Below are positions 50,521 to 61,202 of a DNA stretch of 64,000 nucleotides, piece after piece. The notes beneath the pieces were generated by a model. That model worked only from the letters and a program-made list of their open reading frames with translations. It did not search any database and was not told the DNA's origin. The stretch is taken from positions 1 to 64,000 of the forward strand of contig JADEWQ010000005.1 in NCBI GenBank assembly GCA_015207585.1. The letters are read 5' to 3'. This stretch comes from Pleurocapsales cyanobacterium LEGE 06147 (GTDB lineage Bacteria; Cyanobacteriota; Cyanobacteriia; Cyanobacteriales; Xenococcaceae). The translations under genes and the position numbers were made by a program. Every line of letters starts with the position of its first letter. The stretch's first letter is position 1.

Positions 50521-53151
50521 CTACCCTTCATTTTTATCAATGCGGAAACGTTCTACCGAGGATAACAAAGCTCGAGCAATACTGACGAGGTTTTGGAGAG
50601 AACCGGCAACTCTTTGGGACTCTTGAGAAGTTGCTTGAGCCGTTAACTCTACTGACTGCATTACTTGCGCTACAGCGCGAGAATTTTCTCTTTGTTCGAC
50701 TGTATCGGCTGTAATCGAACGGACGAGGGTATCGATGCGATTAGAGACATGAATGATATCTTCTAGGGCTTTCTTGGCTTGTTCTGCCCTGTTAGTAACG
50801 TCAATTACCTCTTGAATACCTTCTTCCATAGCCGTCATTACAGAACCAGTTTCACTTTGAATCTGCAAAACAATCTGCTCGATTTCTTTCAAAGATTTGG
50901 CGGATCTATCCGCTAGCTGTCTTACTTCATCGGCAACTACTGCAAAACCACGACCTGCTTCTCCTGCTTTAGCTGCCTGAATCGAGGCATTAAGAGCTAG
51001 CTGGTTCGTTCTTTCGGCAATTTGCGAAATTAACAGCACGATTTTGGAAATTTCTTGAGATGCTTCTGCTAATCGCTTCACTTTACGAGCTGTTTCCGAC
51101 ACCGTTTCCCTAATTTGCAAGATTCCGGATACGGTACGTTCTACCGCGTTACCTCCTTTGAGAGCAGTGACCGAAGACGAACGGGCTACTTCTTCTGCTT
51201 CCCTTGCGCTCTCTGCAACCCGCTCGATTGACTCCGTCATCATCTGCACCGAGTTGAGGGTTACCGCTAACTCTTCTGCCATGCGTAAGGCTTCGCTAGA
51301 CTGATTGCGGGCAAATAGCTCACTGTCAGTAGAGCTTTTATTTACTTGTTCTGCTGCCTGTTTTACCTGACGGACGATTTCCCGCAAGCTTTGAATGGTT
51401 AAGTTAAAAGCATCGGCAACTGCTCCTAACACGTCAGCAGTTACAGTAGCTTGTACGGTTAAGTCTCCTCTAGCTGCTCCCTCTACATCATCGAGGAGAC
51501 GAATTACCTGTCGTTGCAAATCTTCTTTTGCTTGTTCGGTTTCTTCTGCTCTTCGTTGTGCTTCCTGAGTCGTAGTTAAAATCACTCCCGTCATCCGATT
51601 AAATCCAGCAGCCAAGCGACCTAATTCATCTTGAGAAAAAACTGTTGCTTTGGCATTCAAATTTCCTTGATAAACATCTTCGAACTGATTTTGTAAATCT
51701 TTGGTTGCCCGTTCTACTTGTTTAGCCGTAAAACTACCGAACAACATCGTCGTACCAAAGCTGCTTATCCCGGCAACTCCAGCAGCAACTAGAGCTATTA
51801 AAGGATTGACCGATCGCTCCTCTACATTATCTCGATCGGCAACATTTGACCCTACCAGTCCAATGGTAAAACCCACAGCGATCGCCGAGACAATTCCCGT
51901 AATACCAGCAGTTACTAATTGCTTTTTCCGCATCGAGGCATTAGTAAATCCGGCTAGCGGTCCTTGCTTAATTTCGACCGTCGGTTCAACGATTATTTCT
52001 GTTGAAGTACTCGTTGATGAAATAGAACTTTCGCCAGGTCGATCTTGTTCTTGACCTATCAAATTTGGCTCTTGAACGAGAGGATTTGTTTCCCCGGCTA
52101 CGGGGCGATCGCTATTTACTGACTTCTGAACGTTAAATAAACCCGTATCGGGCAGTCCCCGTTCTAGTTCTTCAAGATCGAAAAAGCTGCTGTCGATTTC
52201 ATCAAACTCTAACTCTTCTCTATCTTCAAATCCGTCTCGGTCTGAAATTGCACCGACATCTTCAACTGGCTGTCCGCCATGAGCTTCCGTCAGTACCGTA
52301 TCTAATTCTAATTGAGAACTGCTTTTCTCTACTTGGCTGAGTTCAAAGCTAAAGTTGTTTTCTTCTAAAGAATCTATAGATAAATAATCTCCGAAAGACT
52401 CTGATTCTGATAGGGAATTTTCTTCATCTTCATCTGAATCGACCATAAAAGACATATTATTGGCAATCGGTTGGTAGCCGATACTATCTGGTTCTCTACT
52501 CTCTTGGGAGATAAAAGAAGCCATATCCTGCTCATTGTCTTCTAGGTCAAATTGGGCAAAAGGATCTAGAAATCCGCTATTGCCATGAAATTCTTCCCAG
52601 TTTTCTTCTCTTTCTTTCATGAAAGAAGTATTAATACCATCTCGTTCTTGTGGGACGATATTTTCTAAATATTCTTCTTCGATTTGAACTGGCTCTAAAT
52701 AATCATCTTCGAGTTCAAAATCGTATCTATTTTTATCCTCATCATGTTTATCTAAAAATTCTTTATCATCAGCAAAATCTGTTGCCATCCAGTCTCGATC
52801 GTTTATATCTCGCTCTGCTACTGTTTCGGACGGCTTTATCTTCCCACAAGCTTCATCTCTTGTCTCGAATTGCTGCCGTAATTGTTGTACTTGCTCGATG
52901 CCGTTATAGGCAAAATCGAGTAGATCTTGCTCTTCGCTTAACTCCAATACTGCCTCATACTGTTGTTGTGCCAAATCGTAGTTTTGCAAGCCATAACAGT
53001 AAATATGACCCCGTAGCAGTAGGACATTAGGATCTTCTGGAAATTCTTCAGCCAAACGGTCGATAATTTGTGCTGCCCGCTCAAAATCTTCTTGCAGATA
53101 AGCTTTTTCCGCTTGTCCGTATTCTTGTGAATAATTTGTTCCTGATGCCAT
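50521..53151 (-). CDS. pilJ: methyl-accepting chemotaxis protein, PilJ type
   Basis: 876 residues. Order: TPR-like N-terminus (about 5-75), a long acidic low-complexity region (about 110-395), two membrane segments (about 410-430 and 445-466) joined by a loop of about a dozen residues, HAMP (about 466-520) and a second HAMP-like stretch (about 550-600), then the signalling domain (about 610-865) with the conserved hairpin tip [23 protein letters not shown]. There is no extracytoplasmic ligand domain and no GAF domain, so input must come from the cytoplasmic N-terminus or from membrane state. Fourth gene of pilGHIJ. It probably signals to a CheA encoded elsewhere to control pilus activity. Confidence 0.88.
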   Translation of the reverse strand: MASGTNYSQEYGQAEKAYLQEDFERAAQIIDRLAEEFPEDPNVLLLRGHIYCYGLQNYDLAQQQYEAVLELSEEQDLLDFAYNGIEQVQQLRQQFETRDEACGKIKPSETVAERDINDRDWMATDFADDKEFLDKHDEDKNRYDFELEDDYLEPVQIEEEYLENIVPQERDGINTSFMKEREENWEEFHGNSGFLDPFAQFDLEDNEQDMASFISQESREPDSIGYQPIANNMSFMVDSDEDEENSLSESESFGDYLSIDSLEENNFSFELSQVEKSSSQLELDTVLTEAHGGQPVEDVGAISDRDGFEDREELEFDEIDSSFFDLEELERGLPDTGLFNVQKSVNSDRPVAGETNPLVQEPNLIGQEQDRPGESSISSTSTSTEIIVEPTVEIKQGPLAGFTNASMRKKQLVTAGITGIVSAIAVGFTIGLVGSNVADRDNVEERSVNPLIALVAAGVAGISSFGTTMLFGSFTAKQVERATKDLQNQFEDVYQGNLNAKATVFSQDELGRLAAGFNRMTGVILTTTQEAQRRAEETEQAKEDLQRQVIRLLDDVEGAARGDLTVQATVTADVLGAVADAFNLTIQSLREIVRQVKQAAEQVNKSSTDSELFARNQSSEALRMAEELAVTLNSVQMMTESIERVAESAREAEEVARSSSVTALKGGNAVERTVSGILQIRETVSETARKVKRLAEASQEISKIVLLISQIAERTNQLALNASIQAAKAGEAGRGFAVVADEVRQLADRSAKSLKEIEQIVLQIQSETGSVMTAMEEGIQEVIDVTNRAEQAKKALEDIIHVSNRIDTLVRSITADTVEQRENSRAVAQVMQSVELTAQATSQESQRVAGSLQNLVSIARALLSSVERFRIDKNEG

Positions 53152-53231
53152 TTGCTTTTTATCAAATTAATCCAAATAATTATCAATAAACACTAAATTA
53201 TTCTCATTATTGAGAGTAACCCCGACTTAAC

Positions 53232-53762
53232 TTAAGCTGCCCATCTAGCCGAACGTAGAATCTCTATTTGGTCGAGCAAACTTAAAGCTCGATGGGACTC
53301 ATCGTCAAGTTTCCATTGACCTTGAATAAAAGGAGCCATAGTATCTGGTAAATTAGTAGCAACTTGTAATTGTTCGACATCGAGCCAAGCCATTTCGCCT
53401 ATACGCTCGATCGCCAAACCGATAACTTGTTCTTGGTTTTCAATGGCGATTATTGGTATTGCTGGTCTATCGGTTGTCAAAACTCCAGAATCGCCTAAAA
53501 ATTGACCTAAATCGGCAACCCAAATTATTTTTCCCCGTAGATTAACCGTTCCTAATAACAAGGGCGATGCATTGGGGACAGGCGTGATTTGTTCGGGACT
53601 CGGTTGCATCACTTCAGCAATCCCCGTAGCTGGCAAAGCTAATTCTTCTCCAGAAGCTAGATAAAATTTTAAATGAAGTTCACCTTCTGGATTTTCCAGA
53701 TTATCTAGTTCTAGCGATAGTGCTCCACCATCTCCTGTAAATAGTTCGGGATTACTAACCAT
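53232..53762 (-). CDS. pilI: CheW-like coupling protein, PilI type
   Basis: Adaptor that links the PilJ receptor to CheA. About 176 residues with an SH3-like CheW core: LHLKFYLASGEELALPATGIAEVMQPSPEQITPVPNASPLLLGTVNLRGKIIWVADLGQFLG and the GLAIERIGEMAWLDVEQL end. Start taken as ATG 53762 since upstream residues to 53813 lack family features, though neither start has a clear ribosome binding site. It lies 80 bp upstream of pilJ and 35-90 bp after pilH, same strand. Confidence 0.87.
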   Translation of the reverse strand: MVSNPELFTGDGGALSLELDNLENPEGELHLKFYLASGEELALPATGIAEVMQPSPEQITPVPNASPLLLGTVNLRGKIIWVADLGQFLGDSGVLTTDRPAIPIIAIENQEQVIGLAIERIGEMAWLDVEQLQVATNLPDTMAPFIQGQWKLDDESHRALSLLDQIEILRSARWAA

Positions 53763-53848
53763 AGTATTTATTGTCAATTTGCTTGATAGTTTGTCTTGGC
53801 AGCTACATGACAATTAGCTAAGTTTCAACTACTTTTTACTTTTTAAGC

Positions 53849-54214
53849 TTAAGCTCTTAGCAATTGTTTAACAGTACCAATTAGTTCTACTGGCTGGAAA
53901 GGCTTTGCTATATAGGCATCGGCACCTTGTTTCATTCCCCAGTAACGGTCAAATTCTTCTCCTTTAGAAGAACACATAACGACGGGAACATTTTGGGTTT
54001 TCGGATCTGATTTCAACCGCCGACATAGTTCGTAACCATTCATTCTTGGCATAACAATGTCCATAACAACTATATCGGGGCTAAACTTTTCTACATATTC
54101 GAGTGCTTCTACTCCGTCACTGGCTACTACTACTTTAAGCCCACTCCCTTTGAGAAGGTCAGAAATCATTTGCCTTTGCGCCAAGCTATCTTCTACAATC
54201 AGAACTTTACTCAT
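53849..54214 (-). CDS. pilH: CheY-like response regulator, PilH type
   Basis: Single receiver of 121 residues. Phosphorylation site residues are complete: D9 (VEDS), Asp52 in IVVMDIVMPRMNG, Ser82-type position in VMCSSKGEEFD and Lys104 in YIAKPF. PilH-type regulators act with PilG in type IV pilus phototaxis and twitching. Second gene of the pilGHIJ set; gap to pilG is 161 bp, to pilI 86 bp. The intact receiver here contrasts with the altered one in the neighbouring PilG protein. Confidence 0.9.
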   Translation of the reverse strand: MSKVLIVEDSLAQRQMISDLLKGSGLKVVVASDGVEALEYVEKFSPDIVVMDIVMPRMNGYELCRRLKSDPKTQNVPVVMCSSKGEEFDRYWGMKQGADAYIAKPFQPVELIGTVKQLLRA

Positions 54215-54375
54215 AGCACGCTATCTGACAACAATTCATACGTAGTTTTTTTATCTTTTTTAACGAAAAATTTAGTCTTTGAGAGCTTAAAAATTATCAT
54301 TTTTTTTGCTCATTTTCATTTATAGTTAATTACTCCTTATGAGGATCTTTTTTCTTTATAGGAAGACTAGTTAGT

Positions 54376-55626
54376 TTACATCTTTACTGGAGACGAGCCA
54401 ATTGTCGAGAAGTCTTTATTGTTAATCGAGCTAAGGTGCTTTTCTACTAATGCCAATAACTCATTTTTTGTAAAAGGTTTGGTTAAATAGTCAGTTGCCG
54501 ATAGAAGCTTAGCCTTAACGCGATCGATAAAATTATCTCGGTCTGCTAACATAATAATTGGAGTTTTTTGGCATATTTGAATATGTTGTAGCATAGTGCA
54601 TAGTTCATAGCCACTAAATTGAGGCATATTGATATTGCACAAGATTAGAGTCGGTTTGATTGTCAGAATTAGGCTTAACGCTTCGATAGAATTTTTAACA
54701 ATTGTCAAATCATAACCTCTCTGCTTCAGAATATACTCTACTTTATTCCCATTCGCCACGTCGTTATCTATGCAAATAATATGGGTCTTTTCTCTAGTTG
54801 CTTTCGGGAAAAATTCTATAGATTTGTCTCGCTCGTTATCCGACAGCTTAATCCAACCTTTTCTAACATAAGGCTCGATAGCTTTGGCTAGCTGAACTAC
54901 AGAGGAATTTATATACCTTGATATTTGAAGCAAAGAAGCTTTTTTGTCTGTCCAGTCAGATAAAGTTTGATAGGTTTGCTTAGATAAACATAGGCGTAGT
55001 CGTTCTCGATCGCTAATCACGAGATATTGATGTGGCGATCGAATATAAGGATAAAACTGCTTCCACAATTTTATCTGATTCTTAATTGTTCTGATGACCG
55101 AAGAAACGCGTAGATTAGTTACTTGAGGAATTGGAAAAAAGTTTGAGGTAAAAATAATTTTTTTTTGATTTAAAATAAGTAGCTCAAATAAAGTTTCTTT
55201 GATTATATTTTGGACAATTGTTTGTACCTGAATAGGCTCGAGCAGCTGTTGTTGCAATAGCATAAGAATAGCGAAATATTCTGGCGCGATAGTTGAATGG
55301 CCGGATAAATCAGTTATTTGTTCCCTAGCCTTATCTTGTTGATAAAAATCAAGATAGTTTTTGAGACGAAGTATGTCTTGATTATTACTATCAGTGGCGT
55401 AGATAATTTGTCCCGCAACAAAAAAAATGAACCAGTTTCGCTGCTGAGATTGAGGTTTTATAAAAGGAAGAAAGTTTATCTCCGTATTAATACAATCCCA
55501 ATCTTGCTTTTGTGGAAGATGAAAAGAGCAAATTTCGGTTTCCACGTACAGCATGCCTGTTTTTTGTTCGGATTCTAGCAGTTGCAAAATACTATAGATA
55601 TTAATGTCGTGTAAATTTCCTTGCAT
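54376..55626 (-). CDS. pilG: PatA/PilG-type response regulator with altered receiver
   Basis: 416 residues: N-terminal DUF4388-type domain (MQGNLHDINIYSILQLLESEQKTGMLYVE), a middle helical region (about 120-280) and a C-terminal receiver (about 290-405). The receiver departs from the norm at three key points: the acidic pair reads IDND (usually DD), the phosphoacceptor reads LCNINMPQFSG with Asn331 (AAT, 54634-54636) in place of Asp, and the switch Thr/Ser reads IIMLADRD (Ala). Only Lys in YLTKPF is kept. It probably cannot be phosphorylated by the usual route. Most PatA-type PilG proteins keep the Asp. First gene of pilGHIJ, divergent from hmpF. Confidence 0.85.
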   Translation of the reverse strand: MQGNLHDINIYSILQLLESEQKTGMLYVETEICSFHLPQKQDWDCINTEINFLPFIKPQSQQRNWFIFFVAGQIIYATDSNNQDILRLKNYLDFYQQDKAREQITDLSGHSTIAPEYFAILMLLQQQLLEPIQVQTIVQNIIKETLFELLILNQKKIIFTSNFFPIPQVTNLRVSSVIRTIKNQIKLWKQFYPYIRSPHQYLVISDRERLRLCLSKQTYQTLSDWTDKKASLLQISRYINSSVVQLAKAIEPYVRKGWIKLSDNERDKSIEFFPKATREKTHIICIDNDVANGNKVEYILKQRGYDLTIVKNSIEALSLILTIKPTLILCNINMPQFSGYELCTMLQHIQICQKTPIIMLADRDNFIDRVKAKLLSATDYLTKPFTKNELLALVEKHLSSINNKDFSTIGSSPVKM

Positions 55627-55994
55627 TTTTTAGCTTGAGCCACTTACATATTACTCAAGTTTAATTGAAGAATTGGAAATGCCAAGCTTTAAATCAATGT
55701 TATTACCAAAAACCTTGGCAACCAATTCTCTAGCTAGTTATGCTGGATATGAAAGTCAGAGCCGACGCAAAGCAAATTAGATTTCGTCGAAGTAAAAATA
55801 ATTAATTTGTCGAGTTATGATTTTTTCTAAAATATTCCGCCCATCTATAAATTTTTATTAATTTTTGTAAGCAATAAAAAATTGTCAGTACAGATGAAAT
55901 AATCAAACTACTATAGAGCAAACAAAAAAAAATTCAATTTAAGCAATAATATTGCAGGGTTAGGCACAGAAGAGTATCGACGAGGAACACTAGG
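55627..55994. other. divergent spacer between pilG and hmpF
   Basis: AT-rich spacer of 368 bp, no gene seen. Promoters of the two taxis units should lie here. CGAGGA at 55981-55986 serves as ribosome binding site of hmpF. Confidence 0.6.
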
Positions 55995-57755
55995 GTGCTA
56001 TATCTGGCAGAGGTACAAAAACAAAGTAAAGGATTTATGGGAGGCTCTGAGACAAAGCTAAAGCTCTTAGCGTGTCAGCGTAACGATCGGAGTTGGAGTA
56101 TTGTTCCTGGAAATGAGTTAATCGGGGCAGAAGAAGCAAGCAATTTTGGGGATGGTTCTCTAGTCATTGTCAACTTAAGTACTAATCGCCAAATTCAGGG
56201 AGAACCTGAATCGGCTTCTAAGAGAGTCATCGGTATTTTACAAGGGTTTTCTCGTTTGCTAGAGAAAACGAAAAATCAGGAAGACGAAATCGGACAATGG
56301 AAGGAGTCGCTGACTATTCAAAGTGAAGAGCTAAGTCGTCGAGAGATGGAAATGGAAAACCGTCTCGAGCGGCTCGAACAAATGGAGGAGGAATACAAAC
56401 AACTAGAGCAGCAAAAGAAAGAAATTATTCTTGTTAAAGAGGAAGCCGACAGAATTAAAGAAGAATTTGAACGTAAAAGTCAGGAATTAAAAGGAGCTTG
56501 GGAACAACTTAGAGGAGAACAACAAAGCTTACAACAACAACGAAGTGAAATTCAACACTCAAACGTGTTAGATGAAGTGCAAACGTCTGCAATGCAAGCA
56601 CTGATAGAGTCACTCTCATTAACTACACAACCCACAGAGTTGGTTAAAGAACACTTAACCCAAGCATTTACTGCCGTTAATGCTCATCAAGAATATTTAG
56701 ATCGACACTGGCAACAACTGAAGCAACAAAAAGGCAGCTTAGAACACCAACAACAGGAAGTTGTACGACAAAGAGAAGAATTAACACAAAGCAGACAAGA
56801 ATTGGAGGCAATTTTAACAGCATCTGAGGAAACAAAAATACAGCTACGAGTAAAGCAAGAGTCTTTGGCGACTAAGCAAGATTTGGCACAATGGTTGAAA
56901 GATTGGCAGCAAATAGAGGAGGAACTTCAAGAAACTATTGCTCGTATAGGTATTGAGTCGGGAGACTTCGATTTAGAGGCAAAAATCGATTTTGCTGCTC
57001 TAGAAAATATGCCCCTCATTGAGTTACAGAAAGTGGTAGACCGTCTGCAACAAGATTTAGAGAAAGTAATGCGGTTTGTCAACGAACAAGAAGAAGAATT
57101 AAATTGTCAATGTCAGACTGTTGAAGAATTAGAAGCCAAAGTCAAGGCAGCTAATGAACTAGACCGCTTAGCCTTAGAACAAGAGCTAGCGGAAGAAAAA
57201 GAAGCCAAGAAAATGTTAGATGAGACTTTGGTCGGTCAGCGTCGTTCACTCAGAGAAAGAGAGGCAATTTTATTACAACATCTACGCATTTTAAAACGTC
57301 GTCAAGGCACTCTCGACTTAGATGCTCAGCTCGAAGGAATCGATCTCGAACCACTGAAGCAGAAATTGGAACAGCAGCAGAGACAAATAGCAGAGCAACA
57401 TTGGCAAGTCATTCAAGAAATCGCCCAACTAGAGCAAGATGTGCAACAGCTACAGCAAAATCTTCAGCAGCAGAGTTCTCAACAAGAGATATTTAAACAA
57501 AACATCAAACAAAAAGAAGAGCATTGGGAACAAGCTAAGATTGCTGTTGTTCAATTACAATCAAAACTAGATTTTTATCAACAACATTTGCAACCCCTAC
57601 AAGATTGTCTTAACAAACTTCGTCAAAAACTAGAAGCAATCGAAGAATTAATCGTTACTTTGACGGAAAATAACAACCTTCAAGATCGAGCAGTAAATCA
57701 AATGCGGCAAATAGTTCAAGAGTTAACGACTACCTCAAAAATATCAGCAAGTTAG
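55995..57755 (+). CDS. hmpF: HmpF-like pilus motility coiled-coil protein
   Basis: 586 residues. The N-terminal 100 residues form a conserved domain (MLYLAEVQKQ, then TKLKLLACQRNDRSWSIVPGNE and VIGILQGFSRLLEKTK), as in HmpF of Nostoc punctiforme, a protein needed for gliding and pilus activity. Residues about 105-570 are a long Gln/Glu/Leu-rich coiled coil. The GTG start at 55995 is supported by GAGGA 8 bp upstream. It is divergent from pilGHIJ, the same neighbourhood as in other cyanobacteria, which supports a role in type IV pilus function. HmpF identity is from memory of the family. Confidence 0.78.
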   Translation: MLYLAEVQKQSKGFMGGSETKLKLLACQRNDRSWSIVPGNELIGAEEASNFGDGSLVIVNLSTNRQIQGEPESASKRVIGILQGFSRLLEKTKNQEDEIGQWKESLTIQSEELSRREMEMENRLERLEQMEEEYKQLEQQKKEIILVKEEADRIKEEFERKSQELKGAWEQLRGEQQSLQQQRSEIQHSNVLDEVQTSAMQALIESLSLTTQPTELVKEHLTQAFTAVNAHQEYLDRHWQQLKQQKGSLEHQQQEVVRQREELTQSRQELEAILTASEETKIQLRVKQESLATKQDLAQWLKDWQQIEEELQETIARIGIESGDFDLEAKIDFAALENMPLIELQKVVDRLQQDLEKVMRFVNEQEEELNCQCQTVEELEAKVKAANELDRLALEQELAEEKEAKKMLDETLVGQRRSLREREAILLQHLRILKRRQGTLDLDAQLEGIDLEPLKQKLEQQQRQIAEQHWQVIQEIAQLEQDVQQLQQNLQQQSSQQEIFKQNIKQKEEHWEQAKIAVVQLQSKLDFYQQHLQPLQDCLNKLRQKLEAIEELIVTLTENNNLQDRAVNQMRQIVQELTTTSKISAS

Positions 57756-57783
57756 TGTGATTGTTAATTTTCAATTCAAGGGA

Positions 57784-58779
57784 CTAATCTACACTCTGTC
57801 GATTTATCGTTTGCCTAAATAAAATCCACTCTCCGTCTACTTCAGCACTCGCCCCTCCGGGTAAAGTAGAAGTACGGGTTTTATTAGGCGCGTTAATTAG
57901 GTAAATGATGGCTTCTATTTGCTCGAAAGTAGGATTTTTGTCAATAATTCGGAAAAGAAACTGACGCAGAGCACGACGCTGTAGGGCGATAGGAGCCTTC
58001 CGCAGGCAAAAACGATTGATTTTGTAGTTATCTGGCACTATTACTTGCTTTAGTAACTGCCTAGCTTGAGTTTCTAGATATTCTACGTCAGCGTGTAATA
58101 ATTCTGCGGTTTGTGCTAAAGACTTTTCTACTTGAGGATTGAAGTTATCGCTCAGATAAGGAATTAACTCATTGCGGATGCGGTTGCGAGCGTATTTAAG
58201 GTTTTGATTGGCAGCATCGAACCAAATCGGTAGTTGCAATTGTTGACAAAATTGTAGAGTCTCCTGACGAGAGACATCGAGTAAAGGTCGGACTAACTCA
58301 ATAGTAGGAGTGACAAGACGTTGCCAGGTAAGAGAGCTTAAACCGTCAGCACCAGCACCGCGAATGAGATTATAAAGGAGAGTTTCTGCGCGATCGCTTT
58401 TGGTATGTCCGGTAACGATCGATTTAAACCCTCGTTCTCGGGCAATTTCGCTCAGAGCTTGATAACGCCATTGTCTCGCTGCTGCTTCGGTTTCTTTTAA
58501 TGAATCGGCTACTTTAAGATAAAAAGGAAGATGCCAAGATTGGGCAATTTGCTGGACGTGCGCGGCAATACCAACATCTGAAGACCAACGATGATCGCAA
58601 TGGGCGATCGCCAAAATCCATTCCCATTTTGGTTGTAAGTCTAATAGTAGTTTAGTCAAACACAGAGAGTCCTGTCCTCCCGATAAAGCAACTAAAATTC
58701 GTTGCTGTCGGGGTAATAATTGCCGTTGACGTAGAGTTTGATGCAGCCGCGCGTGCAACAGAGTCCATTTATCGCTCAT
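57784..58779 (-). CDS. tilS: tRNA(Ile)-lysidine synthase
   Basis: Modifies C34 of tRNA-Ile(CAU) to lysidine, essential for reading AUA. Seen: the ATP-binding P-loop ILVALSGGQDSLCLTKLLLDLQP (SGGxDS, residues about 32-37), AIAHCDHRWSSDV, VTGHTKSDRAETLLYNLIRGAGADGLS and YARNRIRNELIPYL. At 331 residues it is the short cyanobacterial form lacking the C-terminal TilS domains of E. coli. Start ATG 58779. A palindrome D copy lies just upstream (58798). Confidence 0.93.
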   Translation of the reverse strand: MSDKWTLLHARLHQTLRQRQLLPRQQRILVALSGGQDSLCLTKLLLDLQPKWEWILAIAHCDHRWSSDVGIAAHVQQIAQSWHLPFYLKVADSLKETEAAARQWRYQALSEIARERGFKSIVTGHTKSDRAETLLYNLIRGAGADGLSSLTWQRLVTPTIELVRPLLDVSRQETLQFCQQLQLPIWFDAANQNLKYARNRIRNELIPYLSDNFNPQVEKSLAQTAELLHADVEYLETQARQLLKQVIVPDNYKINRFCLRKAPIALQRRALRQFLFRIIDKNPTFEQIEAIIYLINAPNKTRTSTLPGGASAEVDGEWILFRQTINRQSVD

Positions 58780-58797
58780 TAGTCAAGAAGTCAGTAG

Positions 58798-58821
58798 GGA
58801 CATTCCATGGAACGTCCGTAC
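58798..58821. repeat. palindrome family D, copy 3
   Basis: GGACATTCCATGGAACGTCC (58798-58817), one mismatch from palindromic, followed by GTAC. Nearly identical core to 27060-27079. It lies between ccsA and tilS. Confidence 0.75.
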
Positions 58822-58884
58822 ACCGAGTCACCGAGTCAATGGATAATTAATAATTATCCATTATCCATTATTGACTGTTTCCTG

Positions 58885-59904
58885 TTAAAAGAACCAACCG
58901 TAAGAATGTAACCCCTTACCCAATAAATTAACCCCCAGATAACAAATCCAAACCACCACTAAGCCTGTAGCTGCTAAAATTGCTGGTTTTCTTCCCTGCC
59001 AACCACGAGTAATCCGAGCATGGAGATAGGCAGCAAACACTAACCAGGTGATTAGTGCCCAAGTTTCTTTCGGGTCCCAACTCCAATAAGAACCCCAAGC
59101 TTCATTGGCCCAAACAGCTCCTGCAATAATCCCGATAGTAAGGAGAGGAAAGCCCAAACCAATAACGCGATAGCTAATATTATCCAAAGTATCGGCTAAA
59201 GTGAGACGTTCGGGAGATAGAGAAGGCTGAGAAACTTTTGTCGTTGCTCTGGCTAGATCGAGCACTACTGTCTTGCCAGTATTATTATTTATAGCTAGAT
59301 TGTTTATTTTATCGGGGTTTGACTGTGTTAGTTTGACAGACGACTGTTTGAGTTGGTGACGATAACCACCAGTACCGACAGAACTACCTTTAAGTTCTAC
59401 CTTTTGTCCGCCAGTAACGATCAAAAAGGCGATCGCTATTACAGAACCTACCATTAGTGTAGCGTAACTGAGCATCATGATACTGACGTGCATCATTAGC
59501 CAGTTAGATTTGAGAGCTGGTACTAAAGGAGCGGAAGCTTGCATTTCTGGCGGTAGAGATAAAGCGGCAAAAGCGGTCACTCCCATCGCTAGAGGACTAG
59601 TAAATACCCCGACCAAACGACTGCGACTCATTTTTTCCGCAATTAAATGAATTGTCGTTATGCCCCAAGCAAGGAAGAAAAGGGATTCATATAGATTGCT
59701 TAAGGGAAAATAGCCAGCCTCCAGCCAACGAGAACCGAGTAAAGCGGCAGTACAGAGATTGGCGATCGCCATTCCCGCCGTACCTAAAGCTGGTAAGTAT
59801 GGTATGTCCGGGAATGCAGTTCCTAACCAATATATCAGCATGGTTAGGAAAAGGATAAAGAAAGAAGCATTGTCCAGCCAGTTCTGGAGTGTTACTAAAT
59901 CCAT
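58885..59904 (-). CDS. ccsA: cytochrome c biogenesis protein CcsA (system II)
   Basis: Thylakoid/plasma membrane haem transporter of the CcsA (Ycf5) family, 339 residues with about eight hydrophobic segments. Seen: the tryptophan-rich haem motif [18 protein letters not shown], the conserved His in [14 protein letters not shown] and [11 protein letters not shown], and [14 protein letters not shown] at the end. It works with CcsB to attach haem to apocytochromes on the lumen side. A variable basic loop (about 180-220) replaces the shorter form of plastid proteins. Upstream of tilS, same strand. Confidence 0.92.
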   Translation of the reverse strand: MDLVTLQNWLDNASFFILFLTMLIYWLGTAFPDIPYLPALGTAGMAIANLCTAALLGSRWLEAGYFPLSNLYESLFFLAWGITTIHLIAEKMSRSRLVGVFTSPLAMGVTAFAALSLPPEMQASAPLVPALKSNWLMMHVSIMMLSYATLMVGSVIAIAFLIVTGGQKVELKGSSVGTGGYRHQLKQSSVKLTQSNPDKINNLAINNNTGKTVVLDLARATTKVSQPSLSPERLTLADTLDNISYRVIGLGFPLLTIGIIAGAVWANEAWGSYWSWDPKETWALITWLVFAAYLHARITRGWQGRKPAILAATGLVVVWICYLGVNLLGKGLHSYGWFF

Positions 59905-59952
59905 AAGTTTGCTCTATCGTGCTTAGTAAATCGAGTTTATAAAGGATACTGC

Positions 59953-61161
59953 TTATGAGATAGGGGCTAAAGCTTTCAATTGCAAAATCTTTTCAATCAC
60001 ATCGGCAACTACCTTATCGGGAGTAGAAGCACCGGAAGTCACTCCAACAGTAATCGGACCTTCTGGCAGCCAATTTTCTGCTACTTCCAGATCTTTATTG
60101 AGTGGTTTGTGTTCGACGCGGTTGCCAGGACCGATACGAGCAGCACTATCTATATGATAAGAAGGAATATTATAGTCGATGGCAATTTCCTGTAGATGAG
60201 TAGTATTGGAAGAATTAAAACCGCCAATTACTACCATCAAAGACAAATCCTCTTTGACCAGATCGAGCATGGCATCCTGCCGTTCTTGAGTCGCATCACA
60301 AATGGTATTAAAGCTCATAAAATGCTCGTTCAACTCAATCGGACCGTATTTTTTGAGCATAGTCTGCTCGAATAGTTTACCAATTTGTTCTGTTTCACTT
60401 TTGAGCATTGTCGTTTGATTGGCAATACCAATTCTGACTAAATCTCGATCTGGATCGAAGCCTTCAGAGTAAGCATTTTTGAATTTAACGAGAAATTCCT
60501 CTTTGTCGCCACCGTTGAGAATATAGTTAGCTACATACTCTGCTTGTTCCAAATTGAGAACTACTAGATATGTATCCGCAAAAGAACTAGTCGCGATCGT
60601 CTCTTCATGCTTATATTTCCCATGAATGATAGAAGTGTAGCTTCTTTTTTTATGTTTTTCGACGGAATTCCAAACCTTGGCAACCCAGGGACAGGTAGTA
60701 TCTACCATCGTACAACCTTTATCATCTAGCATTTGCATTTCTGTCACGCTGGCACCAAAGGCAGGCAAAATAACTACATCACCAGCTTCAACAACAGAAA
60801 AATCTTTGTTTCCATCGATCGTAGAAATAAAATCTACTTTCATTTCCCGCAAACGCTGATTGACTGAAGGATTATGGATAATTTCGTTGGTAATCCAAAT
60901 TCTTTGCGTAGGAAAGTGCTGACGGGTTTCATATGCCATTGCTACTGCTCTTTCTACCCCCCAGCAAAATCCAAAAGCCTCTGCCAAACGAATGGTGACT
61001 TCTCCTCGTTCTAGCCGATAGTTATTATTGCGGATGGTTTGAATTAGACTGCTTTGATACTCAGTATTCAGTACGCCAGCAACTTCTGCTTCATGTCCAA
61101 ATCCTTTACGATGATAATTTTCGGATTTTTGCAATGAACGTTTAAAAGCTTTAGTATCCAT
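59953..61161 (-). CDS. ispH: 4-hydroxy-3-methylbut-2-enyl diphosphate reductase
   Basis: Last step of the MEP isoprenoid pathway, a [4Fe-4S] enzyme making IPP and DMAPP. Seen: three cluster Cys in [24 protein letters not shown] and [14 protein letters not shown]; also [13 protein letters not shown] and [11 protein letters not shown]. About 402 residues, the long cyanobacterial/plant form with an N-terminal extension starting [28 protein letters not shown] place the start at that Met (61161); an ATG five codons earlier (61176) is also open and has a weak GAGA upstream. Confidence 0.93.
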   Translation of the reverse strand: MDTKAFKRSLQKSENYHRKGFGHEAEVAGVLNTEYQSSLIQTIRNNNYRLERGEVTIRLAEAFGFCWGVERAVAMAYETRQHFPTQRIWITNEIIHNPSVNQRLREMKVDFISTIDGNKDFSVVEAGDVVILPAFGASVTEMQMLDDKGCTMVDTTCPWVAKVWNSVEKHKKRSYTSIIHGKYKHEETIATSSFADTYLVVLNLEQAEYVANYILNGGDKEEFLVKFKNAYSEGFDPDRDLVRIGIANQTTMLKSETEQIGKLFEQTMLKKYGPIELNEHFMSFNTICDATQERQDAMLDLVKEDLSLMVVIGGFNSSNTTHLQEIAIDYNIPSYHIDSAARIGPGNRVEHKPLNKDLEVAENWLPEGPITVGVTSGASTPDKVVADVIEKILQLKALAPIS

Positions 61162-61202
61162 TTGATTGTTTGTCATTTTTCTCTTGGGAAAATTGCAATA
61201 AA

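Noticed and set aside
52650-53030. 126-codon open frame on the plus strand
   Set aside because: Antisense to the acidic low-complexity part of pilJ, where biased codons keep the other strand open.
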